Shown here: one piece after another, positions 46,748 to 54,005 of the stretch | How the letters are laid out: every line of letters begins with the position of its first letter | Position numbering within the stretch: the first letter of the stretch is position 1 | Assembly (NCBI GenBank): GCA_029555925.1 | Contig: JAKPQU010000370.1 | Span: forward strand, 1-59,915 | DNA from: Bacillota bacterium | GTDB taxonomy: Bacteria; Eremiobacterota; SpSt-956; JAKJGF01 | Direction: 5' to 3' | DNA length: 59,915 nucleotides | Translations under genes and position numbers: made by a program | The notes under the pieces: model-generated | What the model saw: only the letters and a program-made list of their open reading frames with translations | What the model was told of the DNA's origin: nothing | Database searches by the model: none

Positions 46748-47437
46748 ATGAATAAATGGAAAGATATATGGAATAAGAGACACACAGAAGGTTTAATAAA
46801 CCTGGAAACGCTTATTAAAATCGATGGATTTGACAGTGAAACGGGAAAAATTTCCTCTCAAGACTGGCTGGATTATATAGAATTTATAAGTAAAAAAATC
46901 AATATAACCTCCTCTGACAGTATATATGAAACAGGGTGCGGAAGCGGTGCCTTTTTATATCCTTTTTATGAAAAAGGCCATAGAATCGGAGGAATTGATT
47001 ATTCAAAAAATTTAATAAATACTGCAAAATCCGTTATGCCGGAAGAAGATTTTGCCTGCTGTGAAGCTACAGATATTGAAACAGATGTAAAATATGATAT
47101 TCTTGTTTCAAACAGCGCTTTTTTTTATTTCCCTTCTTATGATTATGCAAAAAAAGTCTTAAAAAAAATGTTATGTAAAGCAAGAAAAGCCGTTGCCATA
47201 CTGGATGTTGCAGATATTAATTTTAAGAATAATATAGAGAAGGCAAAGAGAGACAGTATCGGTGAAGAGGAATATAAGAAAAAATATGAAGGACTGGACC
47301 ATCTGTATTATGACAGACAGTGGTTTTTTAATCTCGACCTGTCATCTGTTTCCGTAGAAATATTTACCCAGGAAATCAACAATTACGGTTATAATGACTT
47401 CAGATTCAATGTAATATATAAAAAACTTGACATTTAA
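46748..47437 (+). CDS. SAM-dependent methyltransferase
   Basis: A 229-residue class I methyltransferase. SAM-binding motif I ETGCGSGAFLYPF near 63-75, GIDYSKNLI motif II, and YDILVSNSAFFYF near 117-129 are visible. The start is 2 bases after the previous stop codon, so it is co-translated with the cytidylyltransferase-aminotransferase. Together they may build a methylated amino-headgroup. The acceptor is inferred only from this context. Confidence 0.82.
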   Translation: MNKWKDIWNKRHTEGLINLETLIKIDGFDSETGKISSQDWLDYIEFISKKINITSSDSIYETGCGSGAFLYPFYEKGHRIGGIDYSKNLINTAKSVMPEEDFACCEATDIETDVKYDILVSNSAFFYFPSYDYAKKVLKKMLCKARKAVAILDVADINFKNNIEKAKRDSIGEEEYKKKYEGLDHLYYDRQWFFNLDLSSVSVEIFTQEINNYGYNDFRFNVIYKKLDI

Positions 47438-47461
47438 TAATTTTTATTATATGTTAATAAC

Positions 47462-47549
47462 AAAGATATGCCATAACAGAAGTTGCTTACATACGTGGTG
47501 ATTATCCTCATTGCACATTTATTGCAGCAACTTGAACTCGCATATCTTT
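47462..47549. other. Two-helix structured element, possible small RNA or MITE
   Basis: The outer helix AAAGATATGC (47462-47471) pairs perfectly with GCATATCTTT (47540-47549). The inner helix AAGTTGCT (47480-47487) pairs with AGCAACTT (47526-47533). A 38-base loop is inside. The plus-strand 3' flank is moderately T-rich (TTTTCCATTTTATTT). No known RNA family was recognised. Confidence 0.5.
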
Positions 47550-47609
47550 TCCATTTTATTTAAAAGATAAATGTATTTTCACCTCTGAATAAATAATACA
47601 CACAATAAT

Positions 47610-47743
47610 ATGTATTGTCAATACATAATGACGTCGTAATACGTAAAGCGTAATGCGTGATGCGCAGGGATTAAACCCGTCACGCGTTACGCGTTACGCG
47701 TCACGAAAACTTAAATTCTAATAAATTATGAAATATACTATAA
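47610..47743. repeat. Palindromic element B, copy 2
   Basis: It carries TAATGACGTCGTAATACG, GTAAAGC-GTAATGC-GTGATGC-GCAGGGATTAAACC and GCGTTAC units, and ends TTATGAAATATACTATAA. The left terminus is diverged. The right end stops 4 bases before the -35 box of the superoxide reductase promoter. Confidence 0.7.
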
Positions 47744-47747
47744 ATAC

Positions 47748-47776
47748 TTGACATAGAAAAAGCATACCTGTAAAAT
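47748..47776 (+). promoter_or_regulatory. Sigma-70-type promoter of superoxide reductase
   Basis: Perfect TTGACA (47748-47753), a 17-base spacer and TAAAAT (47771-47776), 35 bases upstream of the ATG. The best consensus promoter in the window. Confidence 0.8.
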
Positions 47777-47811
47777 TTAAACTACAACATTTTAAATGGG
47801 AGGGATTAAAT

Positions 47812-48156
47812 ATGAAATTCGGAGAATTACTGAAAGGTGCAGACAAAGAAGGAAAAGAAAAACATGTTCCTTTTATTGAGGTAAAACATTGTGCTGATTG
47901 CAATGAAACAGACGTAACCGTAATTGTAGGGAAAGAAGTAAAACATCCCAATACGGTGGAACATCATATTGCCTGGATTCAGCTGTACGGAGTAAAGGAA
48001 AACGGCCAGCTGGTTCATCTCCTGAGTGCAGACATTGCGCCTGTCGTATCGGAACCATGTGCCCATATATGTATAAAAAAAGATCAGTTCAAGAGCCTTA
48101 TTGCTCTCGAATACTGTAACCTTCACGGAGTATGGGAAAACACTGTAGATTTATAA
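47812..48156 (+). CDS. Superoxide reductase (neelaredoxin/desulfoferrodoxin class II)
   Basis: A 114-residue one-iron superoxide reductase. It reduces superoxide to hydrogen peroxide without making oxygen, typical of anaerobes. The Fe(His)4Cys centre is complete: His 18 (EKHVPFIE), His 45 (EVKHPN), His 51, Cys 102 and His 105 (YCNLHGVW). The desulforedoxin domain of two-iron forms is absent. Two extra Cys at 27 and 30 (HCADC) are not part of the standard centre. GGGAGG precedes the ATG. Monocistronic, with its own strong promoter. Confidence 0.96.
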   Translation: MKFGELLKGADKEGKEKHVPFIEVKHCADCNETDVTVIVGKEVKHPNTVEHHIAWIQLYGVKENGQLVHLLSADIAPVVSEPCAHICIKKDQFKSLIALEYCNLHGVWENTVDL

Positions 48157-48164
48157 ACTACCAT

Positions 48165-48255
48165 GTAGCCCGGTCACCGGCGAAATTGTTTCGAGGACTC
48201 CAAAGAATACTCCCTCCATGCCTCCCGGCTATAGAGGGATTATTCTTCGGCCTTG
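48165..48255. other. GC-rich stretch with three hairpins, candidate structured RNA
   Basis: CCGG-TCA-CCGG (48170-48180), CGAAA-TTG-TTTCG (48181-48193) and a 14-bp stem AAGAATACTCCCTC (48203-48216) with GAGGGATTATTCTT (48234-48247), one mismatch. It stands out from the AT-rich background and has no U-tract, so a simple terminator is unlikely. No known riboswitch was recognised. Confidence 0.5.
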
Positions 48256-48267
48256 CAGGATAGATAA

Positions 48268-51090
48268 TTAAATTTTTCCGTCTTTATCTACTTCTCTGAT
48301 CTTTGTAAGGATATTATTGGCTTTAAGAGTCATTCCCTGACTTTTATAAAGTTCTAATAGTTCAAAATAACTCTGATAATTTGAAGGATATTTTGAAATC
48401 AATTTCAATAATTCTTCTTCTGCCATAAGTATTTTATTAATTTTTATCTGTCTTTTAACTTTTACCATGTTCAAAGCATAATTTTCAGGTCCTTTTTCAA
48501 GAAGTTTATTTAACAGGACATCTGCAAATTCAGGTATTGTTGAATAATAAAAATCGAAAAGTTTTATAGAAAAATTATAGGTCAAATCCCTGACGATTTT
48601 TTTATCTTTAAGAGGAGGTATTATAGATTTTTTATATTGATAAAAATATTTCATATTAATCTTATCTACGGTATCCAGATATAAACTCTTCGGAGCAGAA
48701 AATTCCAGTAAAGGAAGGTCATCTGTATTTAAAATACCTTTCTTTAGAGGAAGTTCACCCTGTTTCATTACATAGTAAATAAACAAAACATCAGGAGTGT
48801 CTATTCCAACTGAATTAAGAGAGTTATATATGTTGTCATTATTATAGTAGTAATTGCAAAAACGTTCGTAATCAAAAAGAAGTTCTTTTTCCGAACCGAG
48901 AAGGATAAAATCTCCATAACTTCCTATCCATACAACCCCTTCAGGATATACAGAATAAAAAGTTCTCAAAATCATTTCAATATCCTTACAATCCATGGAA
49001 TAAAATTGAAACCACTGGCAAAATATACCGTCTTTCGCAAGTTTACTCCTGGAGATTTCATAAAATTCTTTTGTAAAGAGATTTCCCACACCTGCAATCC
49101 ACGGATTCGATGGTTCTGAAATAATAATATCATATTTTTTTTTCGAAGATAAAAGAAGATTTCTTCCATCATCAACTTTAATGTTAAACCTCGGATTAGA
49201 TAAAATTTTATCCGTATAAGCTTCAAAATAACAATTGGCCTCCACTACTGCCGGTTCTATTTCTCCACAGGTAACAGATTTTATTTCAGGAAAATCCAGA
49301 ACTGCTTTTGCAGTTATTCCGCTTCCGAGGCCAATAATAAAGACATCTTCTGGATGATCATGATAAAAAACAGGCAAATATCCTGAAATCAATTGAGTTC
49401 CATAATCACTGCCTGTAGACGCATCTGTTTTCCCATTTACCCGTAAAAATAAAGTTCCATCTGTATTATAAACAGCTACTGTAGAACTTATACCATCTTT
49501 ATGAAACAAAATATTCCCCGTGCTGAAGTTATTGAAATATTCATCCCATCCGATTTTCTTTTTTTTATATTCTTTTCTATACCCGTTCATATGCTGTTCT
49601 GAATATATGGCAGAGCCACTGTTCATTATGGCAGGATTCCATGAAGGGATATAAAAAGATATAAATATAATTATTACTCCATAACATATAATTATTACTT
49701 TACATACCTTTTCTTTAAAATATCTATAGAGTATTACGACTCCTGCCAGCAGGTTAATCACTATAGCAATTCTCAGGGAATTCTGTATCCCCAGAAAAGG
49801 AATAAATACAAAACCTGTAAGAAAAGAACCGATAATACATCCAATGGTATTTACTGCATAAATATCGCCGATATTTTTACCTATTTCTCTGATATTTTGT
49901 GTATAGATCTGTCCTGCCAGAGGTAAAACAATCCCCATAAGTATTGCAGGTATTATCATAACAGAGAAACAGACGATAAAATTGGCAAGTAAGATTATAT
50001 GATAGGGAAAATGTTTAATTATTGAAAATAACTCTATAACATATAATGGTATTCTTCCCAGAAGTAATATTATTAAAAGAGACGTAAGGGAAATAAAAAC
50101 CTGAAGCCATCCGAAGCTTCCATGGTCAAACGTTTTATGTCTGGAAAGATAACCGTAGAGTATACTGCCTACAGCAATACCAAAAAGAAGAGTGGCAATC
50201 ATAGTGGAAAAAGCATAAGTCGAACTGCCTAGAGAAAGGGAAAGTACTCTTGTCCATGCCAGTTCATAAATCATAGAAGAAAACCCGGTAAAAGCAAATA
50301 TTATAAAAATCATCTTTGACAGACAGATTAATCTCTTATCTTTCTCTATAATTATTTCACAGGAAACATCTTTTTCTACTGATGAAGAAATGAATATATT
50401 CTGAGGATTTCTATTCAGAAAATAGACAAAGATTCCGATTAATATATTTATAACTGCTGCAAATCTGAGAGTTAAAGTAATACCAAAGGCAGAGATTAAA
50501 TAAAAGCCGGCCATAATAATACCAAAAAACGCTCCGAAGGTATTGATAGAATAAAGTCCGCCTAGCTTCTTACTTAATTCACTGGAACTTTTTATTAAAA
50601 ACTTTGATAATAAAGGCAGAGTTCCTCCCATAAAAAGGGTGGGAAGAAGTAAAACCAGGACACAGAGGATAAATCTAATAACAGTTGCAGCATAAAAATT
50701 TAAATCTGAAAATCGCAGATAGCTAAATTCTACAATTTTAAAAAGTGATGGTGTACACAGACAGTAAAGGCCTGTAAAAATTTCAAGAAAACCATACATA
50801 AGAAAATAAGGAGAAATACCGGATTTTTCCATAAAAGTTTTCAGCTTATTATCACCTTCCGCCCATCTTCCCAGTAAATAACTTCCCAGGGCAAGACCTG
50901 CCATAAAAGCAGTAATAACAGTACTTATGGCAAAAGTGGTATGACCGAAAATAAGGCTTAACATTCTGCTCCACAGAATCTGATATATGAGGGCACACAT
51001 ACCTGATAGAAAAAAACAGATATAAATATAAAAAATAATCTTTTTATTGATTTTTTTTACCGTTTTAACATAGGCTTCATTTATATTCAT
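48268..51090 (-). CDS. Fused membrane spermidine synthase-like protein with TPR
   Basis: A 940-residue protein. The N-terminal half holds about 13 to 14 transmembrane helices in two similar blocks (LSGMCALIYQILWSRMLSL near 30 and GFSSMIYELAWTRVLSLSLG near 270). A spermidine-synthase-type SAM domain follows (IIGLGSGITAKAV, DDGRNLL, ISEPSNPWIAGV, CQWFQFYS). A short TPR-like tail ends the protein. The EPSNPW motif marks the group annotated as fused MFS/spermidine synthase, whose substrate is unknown. The ribosome site is weak. It lies downstream of the pilin genes on the same strand (34-base gap) and could be a pilin-linked modification enzyme. Confidence 0.85.
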   Translation of the reverse strand: MNINEAYVKTVKKINKKIIFYIYICFFLSGMCALIYQILWSRMLSLIFGHTTFAISTVITAFMAGLALGSYLLGRWAEGDNKLKTFMEKSGISPYFLMYGFLEIFTGLYCLCTPSLFKIVEFSYLRFSDLNFYAATVIRFILCVLVLLLPTLFMGGTLPLLSKFLIKSSSELSKKLGGLYSINTFGAFFGIIMAGFYLISAFGITLTLRFAAVINILIGIFVYFLNRNPQNIFISSSVEKDVSCEIIIEKDKRLICLSKMIFIIFAFTGFSSMIYELAWTRVLSLSLGSSTYAFSTMIATLLFGIAVGSILYGYLSRHKTFDHGSFGWLQVFISLTSLLIILLLGRIPLYVIELFSIIKHFPYHIILLANFIVCFSVMIIPAILMGIVLPLAGQIYTQNIREIGKNIGDIYAVNTIGCIIGSFLTGFVFIPFLGIQNSLRIAIVINLLAGVVILYRYFKEKVCKVIIICYGVIIIFISFYIPSWNPAIMNSGSAIYSEQHMNGYRKEYKKKKIGWDEYFNNFSTGNILFHKDGISSTVAVYNTDGTLFLRVNGKTDASTGSDYGTQLISGYLPVFYHDHPEDVFIIGLGSGITAKAVLDFPEIKSVTCGEIEPAVVEANCYFEAYTDKILSNPRFNIKVDDGRNLLLSSKKKYDIIISEPSNPWIAGVGNLFTKEFYEISRSKLAKDGIFCQWFQFYSMDCKDIEMILRTFYSVYPEGVVWIGSYGDFILLGSEKELLFDYERFCNYYYNNDNIYNSLNSVGIDTPDVLFIYYVMKQGELPLKKGILNTDDLPLLEFSAPKSLYLDTVDKINMKYFYQYKKSIIPPLKDKKIVRDLTYNFSIKLFDFYYSTIPEFADVLLNKLLEKGPENYALNMVKVKRQIKINKILMAEEELLKLISKYPSNYQSYFELLELYKSQGMTLKANNILTKIREVDKDGKI

Positions 51091-51123
51091 AACTACAAGG
51101 TTTTCAGAGGATACAAATATTCT

Positions 51124-51525
51124 TTAATCTAACTTTATAAAAATAGTTTCCATTTTCACATAGGCACCTTTTTTTTTATTTTTTGACATATACTCTTTAT
51201 TTGACACCTCAACTATTACCTGTTTATAAGATTCAGTTAGGCTATTAAAGTTATAGGTACCTGTATTAACCTTTACCTTTACATCAAAACCATCTACAGT
51301 ACTATTAGAATCACAGAGAGTGCCATAATCCATAGTTTTATAGTCTTCAATAGTTCTATTGGCTATTATATTTGCCTGATTATAATTAGTACCTTTCTGG
51401 AGTGCTTCAAGACCGCCTGTCATAGTTCCTATCAAAGTAACAAGAACAACAGATAGAAAGGTTGTAGCCATCATGACTTCTGCAAGAGACATGCCGGCTT
51501 TTCTACGATAAAATTTAAAATTCAT
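51124..51525 (-). CDS. Prepilin-type protein, PilV/GspI-like (module 1)
   Basis: A 133-residue minor pseudopilin. Type III signal motif RRKAGMSLAEVMMATTF, with cleavage after Gly and Glu at mature position 5, leads into a hydrophobic helix and a small beta domain. ATG 51525 lies inside the end of the preceding gene: the sequence CATGAATTTTAA gives the upstream SWHEF-stop and this MNF start, an 11-base overlap also found in module 2. The longer GTG frame upstream is not needed. Likely a tip or minor subunit of a type IV-pilus-like machine. Confidence 0.87.
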   Translation of the reverse strand: MNFKFYRRKAGMSLAEVMMATTFLSVVLVTLIGTMTGGLEALQKGTNYNQANIIANRTIEDYKTMDYGTLCDSNSTVDGFDVKVKVNTGTYNFNSLTESYKQVIVEVSNKEYMSKNKKKGAYVKMETIFIKLD

Positions 51526-53161
51526 GCCATGAAGCAATAATAAACCCACTGCCTGAACCACCTCCATAAGAAAACATACTCAATATACTATCATCAAATA
51601 CAATGTTTACAGTATCAGCATTATATACTCTTAATTTACCTGGATCGTAAATAGCATCATCAGTATCTTTACCTGCCGCAATCAATGCGCCCTGAATGTT
51701 CAGAGCACCATTTTTTCCTGTTATACTGGCCTGAAAATCTCCTTTTGTATAAACAAGACCGTTAAACGAAGAGCTTTCAGTAGTGTTAAGACTTATATCA
51801 CCATCAGAAATAAGGGCTACCTGTTCAGGAGAATAACCTGCCGATATAGTTTTACCCTTTAAAGACACCACTCCTCTGGCATAGAAATTACCACGGCCAA
51901 TTATTACATCTTTTGTACCGTCATTTATTACTTTCATATTACCGTATAAATAAGGAGCGCCGATAACAGCATTAGCGTCAGTATAATCCCTGGTACCATT
52001 ACCTGGAGCATAGAGAGTATACCCCTCTACCACAGCGCCTTTTCCTTTGCCAATAACGACATCCATATCAAGTGTCGCATTACATATGGTAATATTACCT
52101 GTCTTTCCGGCTACAGGGTTATTGGCATCGTAATCTACCTGAAAATTGTCTTTTAACTGTATAGTAGAACCATTAAATACCAGGCCACTTATACCATTAA
52201 CATTGGTATTTTTAGCAAAACTACTGGTAGGGCTGGAAATAACAGAAGAAGGATTGGCATCATCAACATTAGAATAATAAAGAGTATCACCTGATACTAC
52301 ATATGTGCCTGAAGGGATTTTACTGGTTGAGAAATTAATATTAGAAATCAATTCATTGGGGTCAACATCCGGTATTTCTTTTGTTACACCTGTATAATAA
52401 GGACTATTAGTCTGGTTCTTTCCGTTAACTTTAATGTTACCTGTGGCACTGACTGTACCGCCATTTTCAATGATACAATTTTTTGAAGATGTATCAATGG
52501 TTATTTTATCATTTGAATGAAATGAAGGCTTTCCATTGAGTGATGACAGAGAAAAGGTATTAATATCCTCAAACAAAGCATATCCTCTGGAACCTGTTGT
52601 ATTCTTTGCCCCGAGCGTTTTCTTTACCAGAACTTCTATATGCTTGACAGTATTCCCCACTGCTGCGGTAACAACAATACTTGCTGTGCCATTGGGAATA
52701 TTTTTCCCTCTCCAGCCGACTGTAGAAGAAGGAGGATTATGTATGGGATCAAGATTATTGACAGAAATATATTTCTTTCCATTGAAAGCCCCGTCATTAG
52801 GATCAAAACTTATATAATAGAAACCTTTATTTCCATAGCTTAGATTGGACTGGCTACCTGCATCAACTGGCAGCTTAGATTCGACTATATTTGCAATATC
52901 CACTCTCTGGTTATTAAATCTCATTAAAAGTTTTTCATTACCAGTTCCCCAGGAAGGCTTCAGCCTTATTCTAATAAGCGCCTCATTGACAGCTGCTTCA
53001 GCCAGAGGCACAATAGTGCTTTTTTCCACAGCTGCAGTTGAACGGTAAAGGGTATCAGATGTAAGAGAAATAAGAGCCACCATGAGTATAAGCAGAAGAG
53101 CCGTCATCAGAAGGACTATCACCATGGCAAAACCATCTTTTTGTCTTTTGATTCTATTCAT
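51515..53161 (-). CDS. PilX-like minor pilin with beta-helical domain (module 1)
   Basis: A 548-residue protein with a prepilin-like N-terminus (RQKDGFAMVIVLLMTALLL, Phe rather than Glu-motif type of PilX). A long mostly beta C-terminal domain follows with repeated short strands (GNIKVNG, GNITICN, GNMKV, GNFYARG), suggesting a beta-helix or sandwich. It is much longer than typical PilX (about 170-200), so it may be a tip adhesin. AAGGAGG lies 6 bases before the ATG. Intact here, while its module 2 counterpart is frameshifted. Confidence 0.82.
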   Translation of the reverse strand: MNRIKRQKDGFAMVIVLLMTALLLILMVALISLTSDTLYRSTAAVEKSTIVPLAEAAVNEALIRIRLKPSWGTGNEKLLMRFNNQRVDIANIVESKLPVDAGSQSNLSYGNKGFYYISFDPNDGAFNGKKYISVNNLDPIHNPPSSTVGWRGKNIPNGTASIVVTAAVGNTVKHIEVLVKKTLGAKNTTGSRGYALFEDINTFSLSSLNGKPSFHSNDKITIDTSSKNCIIENGGTVSATGNIKVNGKNQTNSPYYTGVTKEIPDVDPNELISNINFSTSKIPSGTYVVSGDTLYYSNVDDANPSSVISSPTSSFAKNTNVNGISGLVFNGSTIQLKDNFQVDYDANNPVAGKTGNITICNATLDMDVVIGKGKGAVVEGYTLYAPGNGTRDYTDANAVIGAPYLYGNMKVINDGTKDVIIGRGNFYARGVVSLKGKTISAGYSPEQVALISDGDISLNTTESSSFNGLVYTKGDFQASITGKNGALNIQGALIAAGKDTDDAIYDPGKLRVYNADTVNIVFDDSILSMFSYGGGSGSGFIIASWHEF

Positions 53162-53190
53162 ACGATTACCTCCTTAGTAAAATCAGGAAA

Positions 53191-53928
53191 TTAATTACTG
53201 TTTCTTAATATTACAACACCTTTAAAATCCATTTTTTCAGGACTTGCAGGACTTGAAGCTCTTCTGGGATCTACAGGTTTACCTGTATTGACAATTATTT
53301 CAATTCTTTTTGTATCGATAGTAGATGTAAAATTCAGACCGGTTATATTTCTGGTTATAATTTTTTCAGCACTTACATAAGGAGCACCTGTACCATTATT
53401 ATTTATATAATCACTCATAGTATGAATCTGTGTAAGAGGAGTGGCATCAAGAGGCGGGTATGGTAATGCATATAAAGGTCTGGTCGTACGGTTATTGGTG
53501 CTCAGAGTTTTAATAGAAACTTCTTTTCTGCAAAGTTTATAATAATTATCGGGCACAACTTTTTCATCATCGCGAAGATAAAATATTATATATTTGTTCC
53601 ATAACATTTTTGCCGTAGCATCATCATATTCGCTTAAACCGGTGGAATCATTACAGGAAGAAAGAAAAGCTATACCTTTATTGGACGTAGATGGAGGATA
53701 AGTTTCTATATCTATACTCTTAATAGCACTGGTTCTTATCTCCCTTTCTATTCTTGTAAGGGTTATCTGGGCACTATCTTTAACCTCAACTTTTTGCCTT
53801 ACTTTAAGCCAGCTTCTTGTAGAAATAACATATATATAAAAAAGAGAAGTCATTAAAATTAAAAATATAGAGATAGATATCATTAATTCAAGTAATGTTA
53901 AACCATGGTAAAATTTAATCTTCTTCAA
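53191..53928 (-). CDS. Prepilin-type protein, PilW/GspJ-like (module 1)
   Basis: A 245-residue minor pilin. Cleavage motif HGLTLLELMISISIF is at residues 8-22, with Glu at mature position 5, followed by WLKVRQKVEVKDSAQ and a beta domain. The C-terminal MDFKGVVILRNSN matches the LELESVVVLRNK end of the module 2 protein. The start is TTG 53928 with GAGGAG 9 bases upstream. First gene of module 1. Confidence 0.87.
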   Translation of the reverse strand: MKKIKFYHGLTLLELMISISIFLILMTSLFYIYVISTRSWLKVRQKVEVKDSAQITLTRIEREIRTSAIKSIDIETYPPSTSNKGIAFLSSCNDSTGLSEYDDATAKMLWNKYIIFYLRDDEKVVPDNYYKLCRKEVSIKTLSTNNRTTRPLYALPYPPLDATPLTQIHTMSDYINNNGTGAPYVSAEKIITRNITGLNFTSTIDTKRIEIIVNTGKPVDPRRASSPASPEKMDFKGVVILRNSN

Positions 53929-54005
53929 TTCATTAAACTCCTCAAAAACATTTTATTATAATTGTAACATATTTTAATCCAATTGTAAATAAAACACGCA
54001 AAAAA

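Larger units (their letters stand above)
47438..47811. other. Intergenic region before the superoxide reductase gene
   Basis: 374 bases. It contains a two-helix palindrome (47462-47549), a B element (about 47610-47743) and a consensus promoter (47748-47776). No ORF. Confidence 0.75.

Noticed and set aside
31383..47706. CRISPR array interpretation of the GTGACGC repeats
   Set aside because: Units are 7 bases, in direct tandem without unique spacers, scattered over many loci, and no cas gene is present.
48165..48255. Moco, cobalamin or c-di-GMP riboswitch
   Set aside because: None of the conserved core motifs I know could be placed, and the neighbouring genes do not fit.
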